From NCBI GenBank assembly GCA_013400115.1, contig VXBP01005623.1, positions 377,327 to 441,326 on the forward strand: a stretch of DNA of 64,000 bases. The letters are read 5' to 3'. Both the position numbers and the translations under genes were made by a program. This document shows, piece after piece, positions 37,342 through 48,500 of the stretch (the first letter of the stretch is position 1; each line of letters opens with the position of its first letter). The notes beneath the pieces are model-generated. The model was not told the DNA's origin, made no database searches, and saw nothing but the letters and a program-made list of their open reading frames with translations. The DNA comes from Rhinopomastus cyanomelas. Its lineage: Eukaryota; Chordata; Aves; Bucerotiformes; Rhinopomastidae.

Positions 37342-37690
37342 CCCGAAAGATCATCTAGTCCAACCCCCTTGACACAGCAGGATCACCTAGACCAAGTCAC
37401 ACAGGAACACATCCAGGCAGGTCTTAAACATCTCCAGTGAAGGAGAGTCCACAACACCCCTGGGCAGCCTGTTCCAGTGCTCCATCACCCTCACTGGGAA
37501 GAAGTTCCTTCTCAGATTGATGTGTTCCAGCTTACAACCGTTGCCCCTCATCCTATCACTACATGACACCGAGAACAGCCCAGTTCCATCCTCCCGACAC
37601 CCACCCCTCAAATATTTGTAGACATTAATGAGGTCACCGCTCAATCTCCTCCAATCTAAAGAGACCCAGCTCCCTCAGCCTCTCCTCATT
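37342..37690 (-). mobile_element. CR1 LINE fragment, type A
   Basis: The minus-strand copy lacks the final TCCCTTCCAA block and octamer tail and ends at the TCTTTCG position. It then shows 'caggatcacctagaccaagt', 'cacaggaacacatccaggca', 'ctgggcagcctgttccagtg' and 'aatgaggtcaccgctcaatc'. The minus frame 37387-37644 is open for 85 codons of the CR1 ORF2 C-terminus, with the EHWNRLPRGVV motif and a stop after FLCDLV. That stop is at the same place as in the sister copies at 45186 and 62094, and the intact end suggests a fairly recent insertion. It is truncated at about 37690. Confidence 0.93.
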
Positions 37691-40600
37691 GCACATTCAG
37701 CTGCACAGACATTGACAACCAGCTGCCTAATTGTGCAGAGAGTTCCTGTGAAATATTTGACTCCCACTACAAGACAGTAGCCATTTGGGTGTAGTAACTA
37801 GTCTGCTTGGGTTCTATTTTGAACTTTCAGACAGGTTTCTGAGGCTGCCAGGGACAGATCCAGACCTCTGTATCTTCTTTTCCCCCGATGACTTCTCCCT
37901 GTCCCCATGAGCAGTTTCACTCACTTCAGAGTATTCAGTTTTACAGAGCCCTAGAATCCGGATCAACATGACTAAGAAAGCAGCTAATAATGGCCATCGT
38001 GCTTATCTGATTGGCAATTTAGCACGAGTTCCTACTAATAAAGAGCTATTTGAGATTTTAGCAGAAATGTAAATGTTGAAGTTTCACAGGTCATTGAGTT
38101 TTATAATATTGAGTCATTGGGCTATTATACATTGATCGAGCAAATAGCAAGTGGTGTGACTTGCCAAAGAGCATTTCTCAAATATTGACTAGGAATTGAT
38201 GACAGCTGGCTCTTCTCCAAGGACTGTGAAAGTTAACAGGAAATTTTTACCCAGGGAAACAGCAAGCTTCTGCCTTAAGAAAGGGATATTTTTTTGGTCT
38301 CCTTTTTCTTGCCATCTCTTCTAGTCTTTTCTGCTAAATCCAAGTGATCTTACCAGAAACAGGTATGTACTTGGAGTAAATGCTTTGAGTTATATCAATT
38401 ATTTCACCATCTCACAGTCAGCTCTTAATCCCAACAAAGTGTATTGGTCTCTTTAATTAATCATATATACTAAAGAAGTGGGAATGCAAATACACGTGGT
38501 GTACTGCTTCGGCTTAAAATGCTTTTTATATACACTGCAATGTGTTTTATCTTGAAAGAGGAATGTTAAATTACAAGCTCCTAGCATGACCCTTCTTGAT
38601 TTGACTTCTGCCCTAAAATGGAGAAGCCTGATCCCAGTGCAGAGGACAGAATTTCAGCTCAGAGAGGAGAAAAATGCCCTTCCCTCACACAGCCCTCAGG
38701 AGACCTCCTGGAGCAAAGGCTTTTTTGGTTTGGGATTCTCCAGCTCTACTCTTCTCACAGACATGGGTTTCTACAGAACAGAGAGTTCTGCTGTTAAGAG
38801 TCCTTCTCAGAAATCCCACCTTTTCCTAGGACATGAGACAACCTGCCCTGTGTACAGACCTGGTGCCACAGTCTGCTCCAGTAGAGCTGGAGGTAAGAGC
38901 ACACCTGATCTTCTCAAAGCACAGCTGGAGGAGACTACCCTTGGTCTGTCCAGGGCTTCACAGAGTGAGTGGGCTCTTGAACATTCTGCAGGATGGAGGA
39001 TACTAGGGTGTTAGTCCCCTTCCTGCTATCTATTTCAAAGTTCTGCACCGTGTGTTTAATAAACCAGGAACTGACATTGAAGTATCTTCTCTCCCATGCA
39101 AATTTGTGAGATGAGATCACAGAAATACTCTCGATCTCCTTCCTTTTAATTGCCTTCCTTTCTAATCTAACAGATCTCGAGCCATTCCCTAAAATCCCAC
39201 CTAATTACAGCAGCAGAGCTGCAAATCAAGTCCTACCCCTGCTGACAGAACAAGACACAACTTCAATGTCCCCTGTGGCAGATGAAGAACCTGAGCCTCA
39301 GCACTCCCTTTTGCCCCCTGGTTCCCTTCACTAAACACATCCACACTCAGTGATCCTTCCACACCAAGCTCTCTACAGGCTGTGGCTCATTAGGCATGTT
39401 GACAGGAAGCTACTGGCTCAGGTCCTACAGACTTGAAGTGAAGAATCTCATGAAGAAGGTTGCTCATGAAGAAATGGGAAGTTGAAGCACAAGGCAAGTA
39501 CCAGGCTGCCACTTACTCTGACTGTGCTGGAGGCCTTTGGTTAGAGCCAGCTCAGTCTGCAGGTGCACAGCTCCATTTTCACACCCACACTACAACTGAA
39601 GGTGCTCAGGTAGCAGCACAGCGTGTCCACCCAGCCATCACTCAGCATGCTTACAGAGGAACTGGCAGCAGCCATGTATGGTCTGCACAGGCTAGTGATG
39701 GGCTAGGTCTCTGGGTTGCCCATGAGACCAAGAGAACGCAGCCCAGCCACACTGGGGCCATCCTGCCACTCTTCCTGGCCCCTGATAGGCCACCAGTCAA
39801 GCAAAAAGAGCACCTCCAGAGCTACGCTGACATACCCCAGGAAACTGCCAGTCACTAGCCAGCACTGAGTCACAGAGTAATTGCTAGCAAGTCCCCTTCA
39901 GCATCAGAGCTGTGAATACTGCCCGTAGCCTTGATGTAACATGCAAACAGCTTGTCTTCATATTTCTAGGGGTTTACACTCACTCACATCACTATTTTTC
40001 CAGTTTCCTTACAGTTCTAAGCCACTACCTAGAAGGAGGATTATATCCTGCTTCTGGTTGGAGAGCAGAAGTGACTCAGGAGCAGCTTTTGCAGTTTTCT
40101 GCCAGCAGAGGATACCCAGGACCAAACCTTCCCACAGCCCTGAAAGCAGATTCTGCTTTGAGGCTACAGGCACTGACTCCTACTGTTTGTGCACGAGGAG
40201 CAGGCAAGGTCTGACCCTTCACTTCAGTCATCTCTCTGGTTGGGGGAAAATCCATAAAACTGCTTTTGAAACGTTACCATTTTCATCCAGGCTGGCTGCT
40301 AGCTGCACCTTGCCAAGAACATTTCTTGTGACACAAGCTCATGATGGATGGATCAATAGCTTCTTGAATCCTCATATCCTTTTCAAATTACTCCCCCTGA
40401 TATGTACCTGAGTAGGCCATCTTATCTGATAACTTAAACAAGCAACCTGTCTACACTTTAATTGTTATTGAGGATTAATGTTGTTTATAAAATGAAATCG
40501 ATGCAATCTCTATAGCTTATTAACTGAAACATTCGAAGCTCTGCTCTGTTTGCTTGGCTTTTCAATTACTTTCTATTATTTTCCCTATTAGCTTTTAACA

Positions 40601-41814
40601 AATAGCTGTAGAAATAAACTTAATGGTTGTGAAACTGTTATCAGAGTCAACAAAGCCCCTTAATGGAAAGGATTGTATATTTAAATGTAAAAAAGAATCC
40701 ACTGTTTAATCATTTGACATTACGAGATAAGTTTATTACTTTACATCTGTTCTGTGCTGGGTCCTGTTGGGTTTTTTTCAAGCTGAGCAATTAAGAGTTC
40801 TCAAGGGTTCCCTAAAGTTCAGGTGTCAAACTGTTAAGTTGTTCACTACATTTAAGATGAACAAAGCCCAAGTTCTAATACCTGTTCTTAACAAATAGCA
40901 AAACTGAGATTGGGCAGAGAACAATGGGGACGCTAGGAATCTAACAAACATCCAGCGACTCTGTGGAAGTGTTCTTGGCACCAGCCAGCAATGAGGTATC
41001 TGAGACACCTCACGGACACTGCCTGGGCTTTGTCTGTGATCCCTACTGACATGAGTGGGCCACTGTACTCATGGGGTCTTGTTCTCCCTGGCAGAATTGA
41101 AGAGCAGGCATTAAAGGATGGATTGTTAGCTCCAACGGCACTTCTTACTCTGAATGAGGTCCAGGAGGTGAGCAAGTGACTGTGAAGAAGTATGGCCACG
41201 AGGAATAGTTTGAGGGTACTGATGTATGTGACAAGTGCCAATATGTAGCTGTGTGACAGCAGTATCTCCTGCTCCAGCCAGAACCGAGAGCGTACAAATC
41301 CATTTTCTCAGCCATTACTTTTTGCTCTTTGAATGAAGAAAACTTTCCTTCCACATGAAAGAAGTGTGTGAGCGCTGAGGGCTCCTCAGCAGAACCTCTC
41401 GGTCCATGAGGCTACTGTTGTACCCCCTCACTGGAAGCTGTACTTCTACTCATCTTTCCTGCACTGTATTTTTCCACATCAGTCCTCAAATCAAGATGCC
41501 TGCAACCCTCTCTCGAGCACACTGTGAGTTTATGAGTCACCATTTGGGAGCTCTGAGCTGGACTTCTTGTGAAGCAAGCAGGCCTGCAGTAGCCAGTTAC
41601 ATAATGCAGTGACAAGTTTGCACAGGCACAGAGCTTTGCAGACCAGACACACACAACCAAGCTGCACAGCTCCTGTCCTCTACACAACTATTCTGATTCG
41701 GCAGCAGCACCACTGCTTTCTGCTCACTGGTGTGAGCAGAGTGTGGAGGGGCTATGGCGGGTCCGTAGACCCTTTGACTGACCAGAAGAGTTTGACCATG
41801 GACAGATTAAAGTG
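37691..41814. other. Unique sequence with two AT-rich blocks
   Basis: No gene recognised. Frames at 38586-39014 (142 codons), 39460-39858 (132) and 39941-40411 (156), all plus strand, show no domain and no biased composition, and I treat them as chance. AT-rich blocks at 37975-38190 and 40385-40760 contain clustered TAAT/ATTA and GATA-type motifs (for example TTATCTGATAA near 40421). Confidence 0.5.
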
Positions 41815-42074
41815 TGTCAGTGAGATCCAGGAGTCAGGACTATCTGAAGAAAGTAAGCAACTGACCGTGCTGGGAGAAACTTGGTACAGGGGTGAGCAAG
41901 GGGCATTTGAAGCTGAAATCCAATGGCCACTTGTTTATATACGTGTTGGACCAATAGAATAAGGTACCTGTGTGCAGAAAGGTACAAAAAGGAGCTAGCT
42001 GCATCAATAAAGTCTCTTCTTTGACTGCCTGCACATTGGTCTTGACTCTATGTCGCATGTCCATCCCGACCACA
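41815..42074 (+). mobile_element. Probable solo LTR remnant of an endogenous retrovirus
   Basis: The order of motifs fits a retroviral LTR: a CCAAT box in GGACCAATAGAAT (about 41949), a TATA-like GTACAAAAAGG (about 41983), and an AATAAA signal (42006-42011). These are followed by a T/G-rich segment with TGCACATTGGTCTTGACTC and an end in CCACA near 42074. The 5' boundary is uncertain; one candidate TG start is at 41815. I found no target-site duplication, gag, pol or env sequence, so it would be a solo or partial LTR. Confidence 0.5.
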
Positions 42075-42221
42075 ATGGCAGAGGGCTGGTGAAAACACAA
42101 GGAATGGTTGAATTTGAGCCAGGAAGCAGATTAACCCTTGGATGTGCATGTCTTGTCCCCACACAGAGCAGCAGGTCATTCCTGCAAGTGTTTTCAGAAC
42201 TGCTTGTAAGTCAGTAGTTCT

Positions 42222-42725
42222 GACAGGGTCCAGTTCTGGGGTCTTCAGTCTAGGAAGATCAGGGGACTGCTTGAAAGTGCCCAGAACAGAGGCACAAGGA
42301 TGATGAAGGGAGCTGAACAGCTGCCTTAAGGGGAAAGGATGAGGGAGCTGGTCTCTTCAGATGGGAGAAGAAGAGACTGAGCAGTGACCTCATTAATGTT
42401 TATAAATATAGAAAGGATGAGTGTCAGGAGGATGGAGCCAGGCTCTGCTCAGGGGTGTCCAGTGATACAACAAGGGGCAATGGATGCAAAGTGGAGCAGA
42501 GGACGTTCCAAGTAAACATAAGGAAAAACTTCTTTACTGTGAGTGTGATGGAGCACTGGAACAGGCTTCCCAGAGATGTTGTGGATTCTCCTGCTCTGGA
42601 GTCATTCAAAACCCACCTGGACGCAGCCCTGTGTGACCAGTCCTAGGTGACCCAGCTCTGGCAGGGGGTTGGACTAGATGGACTTTATGAGATCTCTTCC
42701 AACCCCTAAAATTCTGTGATTCTCT
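42222..42725 (+). mobile_element. CR1 LINE fragment, type D, with 3' end
   Basis: It begins in the RT region of ORF2 ('gtccagttctggggtcttca') and covers 'gggagctggtctcttcagat', 'gtcaggaggatggagccagg', 'actggaacaggcttcccaga' and the 3' UTR ('gcagggggttggactagatg'). It ends in CCAACCCCTAAAATTCTGTG and ATTCTCTG. The plus frame 42455-42646 (63 codons) is open through the ORF2 C-terminus (EHWNRLPRDVV, stop after LCDQS). Small deletions around 42290-42350 break the frame upstream. Confidence 0.94.
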
Positions 42726-43859
42726 GAAAGCCATTACAACCAGCCTGCAAGCTAGCACAGCCTGCCTTGGGAAAGCTGCTTGCTCTCCTGAGCTCCGATG
42801 GCTGTGTTTGCAGTCAGAATGGTTCCTAGCCTTCACAGATGCATTCCAGGGTAGGGCGAGGCAAAAAGTTATGAAACTTACTCAGGTGTCATTTAATTCA
42901 TGAAAGTTTGCTGGTTAATATAATCAAGTGTCAATTGTCTGTAATTGCAGCGTGCAATGGAAAATCCCTGCTTAGGACATGTTCTGCCACTTGCTGGTGG
43001 AGCACACGAACCCACAACAGTGAAGCAGTTCAGTAAAAATAGGTTTTATGTGTAAGCAGGCCTAGGAGTATAATGTACACATGTTTATTTTTATTCTTTT
43101 ATTCTGGTGGCTTGGCTGTAAGGAGACATCAGATATTTGAAAAGAAAGGATCAATGGAGAGTTGAAGAATTCTTCCTGTTAGGTTCCTCTAGTAATTTAA
43201 TTACCAATTAATAAGACTTTCTGGCTTTGATGACCTCTGTCTTCACAGGGATGAACCCTGCGGTACCTTGTAATATGCGAGTGTGTTGGTGGCTTGCAGC
43301 GTAAGGATCAGATCACAGAGCATGACTGCAGCTCACCCCAGATGCACTTAGCAGATGATATTCTCTGATAGGGAGCCAGCATTCAGAACTTCAAAATCAG
43401 CTACTGACTACTTTGATCCAGAGGGTTCTACATGAGAAGAGAGCAATGAAATTTGGTGGAAGAATTTTGCCTGGCTGTTGGATTTAGTGGGACGAGGAAG
43501 ACCGCTCCATATTTTAACAATTTTTCTCTCCTTTGAAATAAAATGATTTAATGGATTTGATATAAACATAATAGCCAGGTTATTCTGGGGCTACAGAAGT
43601 GTGGAAATGGCTTGCCAATGCTAAAGCTGGTGAAGAAAGCTCTTAAAGAAAACTTAGAACCATTTCCAGTAGCAGGAATCTTTTTACCACAGCAGGCTGT
43701 GGAAAATAAAAGCATGAGGACAGTTTTCATTTCGGAGCTGGGGATAAAGAAACTCAGATCAGACTCTAACCTCTGAGTCACCTTGTGCATGGATGCCACC
43801 ATTTGCTGTCACTTGCAGCTGAAAGTTGGGGCTGAATTTCTTTCTGCAAAGATCACACA
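42726..43859. other. Unique sequence, nothing recognised
   Basis: No gene or repeat recognised. An AT-rich patch lies at about 42880-42950. Confidence 0.55.
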
Positions 43860-44100
43860 CAGAATCACAGAATCACAGAACATTAGGGATTGAAAGGGAC
43901 CTCAAAAAATCACACAGTACAATCCTCCCGTCACAGCAGGATCACCTACAGCAAGTCACACAGGAACACATCCAGGCAGGTTTTAAGCGTCTCCAGAGAA
44001 GGAGACTCCACAACCCCCCTGGGCAGCCCCTTCCAGTGCTCTGTCACCCTCACCATGAAAAAGCTCCTTCTCATATTGATGTGGAACCTCCTATGTTCTA
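43860..44100 (-). mobile_element. CR1 LINE fragment, type A, with 3' tail
   Basis: The minus-strand tail is intact, with two octamers (AGAATCACAGAATCACAG at 43861). It is followed by 'attgaaagggacctc', 'caggatcacctacagcaagt', 'cacaggaacacatccaggca', 'gagaaggagactccacaacc' and 'cttctcatattgatgtggaa'. It is 5'-truncated at about 44100, earlier than its sisters. The minus frame is broken by substitutions. Confidence 0.93.
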
Positions 44101-45185
44101 ACTGCTAATGTGGGGTTTCTGCAGAAATCACACTGTCTGGCTCTCCAGCTTTTTCTATGGAAAAATATGACCCACATCTACCCTTAAAATCTTGGAATCT
44201 TGTAGAAAGAAAAGAATAGTGTCTCAGTAGTCCATCAATCAAGGCAATCTATGAGAAGATGTAAAAAAATTAACAGGGGTGAGGCAAGAGGGAAATTTCA
44301 GCGAGGATTTCATTCTCAGCCAAGTCGGTTAACAGTCCTCACCAGTGTTTTTATTCTTTTGCACTGTTTTTGTTTTCATGGATGAAGATGCATGGATGAG
44401 GAATGTGCAAAGCTTCCTTGACCAAGGAGGACTTCTCTCTCTTTCCTCACCACTGACTGCATGTTTTCACACGTATACACAGGGAAGACTGGAAATGATG
44501 GAATAAACCTGAGGAAAGGGGCTCTTAAAGAAAATGTGTATGAGAAAGGACCGGTATGAAAATGTAATTGCACAGGCTGGTCACTTTGAGAAACCGCTTA
44601 TTCAGCAAAATTACTTCGTTCTGAGTGTTCAGATTACTAGCAAAAACTGGCTTAATAGTGTGCTTGCTGGTAGAACAATACAACTTCTTTATATTTGCTT
44701 GTAGAACTGTACAAAAAGAATACAAACACTGTTCCTAGAGGTAACGTTTCCCAGTTTGAAATGTTGTGATCTTAGAGTTCAATTACAGCTTCTCCTCTTT
44801 ACCACCTGCATCTATTCATTTCTTTGGACTCCTGTGACTTCATTTTAAGCAATGCTGACCTTCATTAAATGACTTGGTTAGGGCTGATTTAGGGGCACAA
44901 CTTTGCTCTCATTTAATATGCATGCCTGTAGGAAAATTGGAGAAATATGCTGCAAAACCATAATTCAATTTAGGAGAGCAAAGAACAAAGTGTTATGGTT
45001 TTGGCACAAACGTACATTTCTGCAGTCATAGGATGGGGAATAATTGGTTAGCAGCTCTTCAAAAAGGGATTGCAGGGTTATAATAAACTGCAAGCTACAC
45101 TTGGAATAACAGTGCTGGAGCTTCAAGCAAGATTAAACACGGTCTGAAACTGTCAGAGGAGATGTTTCAAGAAAGCATCTCATAA
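44101..45185. other. Unique sequence, nothing recognised
   Basis: No gene or repeat recognised; moderately AT-rich between 44850 and 45080. Confidence 0.55.
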
Positions 45186-45583
45186 TGGGTCTCTTTAGCT
45201 TGGAGAAGAGGAGACTGAGGGGTGACCTCATTAATGTCTATAAATATTGAAGGGTGGGTGTCAGGAGGATGGAGCCAGGCTCTTCTCAGTGTCTTCTAGT
45301 GATAGGATGAGGGGCAATGGGTGTGAGCTGGAACATAGGAGGGTCCACATCAATATGAGAAGGAACTTCTTCCCAGTGAGGGTGACAGAGCTCTGGAACA
45401 GGCTGCCCAGGGGTGTTGTGGAGTCTCCTTCACTGGACATGTTTAAGACCCACCTGGATATGTTCCTGTGCAACTTGGTCTAGGTGATCCTGCTGTTGTG
45501 GGAGGATTGTACTGGATGATCTTTTGAGATCCCTTCCAATCCCTGATGATTCTATGATTCCATGATTCTGTGATTCAATGATG
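45186..45583 (+). mobile_element. CR1 LINE fragment, type A, with 3' tail
   Basis: Best preserved type A copy. It starts within ORF2 ('gggtctctttagcttggaga') and keeps an open C-terminal frame at 45247-45483 (78 codons: KGGCQEDGARLFSV, then TELWNRLPRGVV and a stop after FLCNLV). The 3' UTR reads 'ctaggtgatcctgctgttgt' and 'atcttttgagatcccttcca'. Four consecutive octamers, ATTCTATG, ATTCCATG, ATTCTGTG and ATTCAATG, occupy 45549-45580. The truncated 5' end is typical for CR1. Confidence 0.95.
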
Positions 45584-48500
45584 CATTTCACACAGAAAAT
45601 ATATAAATGGTTGAACTGCAAATTATTTGCAGAGGATATCAATGACCACAGTTAACAGCTGCAGAAAATAGACAGGAATAACATGAGAACTCAAGAGAAC
45701 ATACCTAAGGAATTAGAGACAGACACTAATTTACTCCTAGTCCTTGCTACACTAAAAAACTTAAAGGCAAAACATGATTTGCTGCAAAATGCCATGATTT
45801 ATTGAGATAGGAACTCATGTAGTGGCTTGCACAGGTAGAACCATAGGGATCTGATTCCTGGTGGTGTCCTAGCAGAGAAGACATCTATCTCTCCAATCAC
45901 AAACATCCAGAGTTTGCTGTGACAATATGAAATAGGGAGGAGATGCACACAGCACAGCAACATCAGGGAGTAGAGAGAGCATAAGGTATCATCAGATGGC
46001 TAAAGAAGACCCGTAGAGGAGCCAACATGAACTTTATGCACTACTTCTTTTCAACAGTAAATATCCTTATGCTTAGAATAGGTTAATTACTTAATGTTTT
46101 TATATCCGAAGAGTTGTGTATGATGTGATTTTTTTTTTAATGTAAAAAGAAGCCAAAGCAATTTTCAAGATCAGTTAGCCCATGTTTAGACTGACAACCT
46201 AAAGCTCACGTGCTCCCTCTGGGACCACATTTCCTCAAACAACAGTCACTATTGCTTTATTTGGGTTTAATTTCTGCCCCATTCTCCTAAAGAAGGAGTC
46301 AAAAGACATGAAGATGATGCATTAAGTCAGCATCCATCCCCCTGTAGCATCTGAAATGCCTACCAATAGTTTATCAAAAAGTTACACCAAACCAGAAAGT
46401 GCCAGGATGCATAATCAGCACTGAATTGTTAGCAAAACAGTGCCTGTTTCCCACAAAAAGTTATAAATAAAAGGAATATTGAAAAAAAAAATTGCAGAGA
46501 GTCTTTTCAAATACCTGATTTTAATATGAGGCTTTATGCCTTTATTTGAAACTGTAGGATAGAAAATATACCTTGCAAACCTGATTAAACTTCATCACAG
46601 GTCATGTACCCAGCTGAAGGGGTTTTTTTATGCCTCCCAGATCAGTTCATGTGAATATTACTTCACAATAACATCTCTGGAAGTGATCTGGCAATACCTG
46701 GGAGCCAAAGAGCCTGCAGCAAGAATGGAAGCAGTAATACCTTCTCCAAGCAGACCCAAGGATTGTCTGGGAGGGTGCCAGCCTTATGGTGGAAAGTACC
46801 CACATTTTTCTGGATTGGCCTGCATCTCCAACCCCTTCTTTCTTTCTACCCTCTGGCTCAGCAACCCACCTTCTCCCTGGTCCTCCCTCCACGATCCCAC
46901 CTGCATCAACACAAAGTCAGAGGCTCCCGAGGGAGTGTTTAGGCTGTGCTCTCTGAGGCTCAGTGCTGAGCTGGGGAGCAAAGGACTTGGGAGTAGTTTT
47001 GGAGAGGGACTCTGTCACAGTCAGAGCTATCAAGGGCACCTCAGGGTCTGCTCTGAAGTGAAAAACTGTCTTCTGCATGGAAACGGCACAATTGGTGCCC
47101 TGTTCTGAACCTTCAAGCTCCACCATCGCTGACCAGTCAAGACCAGTGCTGCCAGACCAGATGGCAAGGGACTCCCACAGGGTGTTTGGTTTCACCCTGT
47201 AAAGAGCTCTATAGAAAACAGTGCAACCATCGAGCAGATTCCTTTGTGCCTTCCTGAATACTGCTGAGGACACGCGTGCCAGAGCCCTGAAAGAGCAAGG
47301 ATGTGATTTATGACCTGCGGGAGGAATTAATGGGAAATACTGTAAATGTTACTGGTGCTGGCCAGGAGGAATCCGAGGAGACCTGCTGAACAAAACAAGG
47401 AAAGCAGAAGGAAGCTCCAAAAGGCTCAAAGGAAAACTACAAGCGCCGGTGGTAACAGAGAACTTGAAGTGACAGAGGACAGCAAACTGCCAGTTCATGT
47501 GTGGTAAGACATGGCTTGGAGGAAAAACAACCCAAACCAAAGAGAGTCTGGTACTGGTTTGTGGTGCGCAGCCTGGAGTGGTGTTCACCAGGACAGCAAA
47601 CAGGCCAAGCAAGAGGTGATGTTGTCCAGATGTTGTGTTGATCTGGGAATTGCTGCTTTGAGAAAAGCATGGACAAACAGGGAGAAGTGACAAGGATCCA
47701 ACTTCATAGGGGTTTGACTGTCATGATCTAAAGAAACATGAAACCAACCTCTGATACTGGGACCTGCCTAGCTCCCAATTCAGCCCTAAATGCATCCAGT
47801 ACAGGCAGACTCGCTCTCGAGTGCATCTCTGATCTCACTGGGACGTACTGTATCATCAGGGTCGAACACGCGGCGCGGTGCCGTGCTGTGCTGGGACAGG
47901 GCCTGAAACACCGCAGACAAGGAAGTTTTCTGAAGACTACGTACAAGACCTTGCTGTGACTGAAGACATTCTTTCCACCCCCTGGATTTCTCTTCCAATG
48001 CCTCCAGCTAAATTAAAAGCAGAAAGCAGACAAATTTTCATCATCTCTTTCAGCACATTACAATTAGAACTCATTTTGTCATGTTCAACATCCTTTAGTC
48101 AAATAAATGGTGATTGCATCGGCAGCATCGGCAGCAGCAGAGAACTGGAGCTCTGCAGCCATGCGCACGCACCGTGCTTCCAGTTCACACCGGAGGCACG
48201 AGCAGGGCCAAAGCTGGGACTGAAGGGCTAACCTTGCCAACCCAGCACCTAGAGAACCCTCTGGCTGGGTCACCACACTGCTCACAGCTTTTACTTACTA
48301 GCATTCTCACATTTCTCTACCAAGTAAGTCCCACTTGAGTGTCTGAGTGCTGAAAATGAATCAGGACAACTCCACCTCAACTTTTTTCTTGAACGTCTGT
48401 TTGATACCGTTTGCTTAGCGAGCTGTTAAAGGTCCATTATTCTGATTTGCTGACATAGCATGGAACCTGCAGGCACTGAGATCAGAGCTAACAGCATTCC

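Noticed and set aside
39275..39310. A CAGATGAAGAACCTGAGCCT segment resembling reversed MIR
   Set aside because: Only one short similar block, easily due to chance.
39941..40411. 156-codon plus-strand frame as a coding exon
   Set aside because: No recognisable domain, no convincing splice context, and it overlaps another open frame in a different phase.
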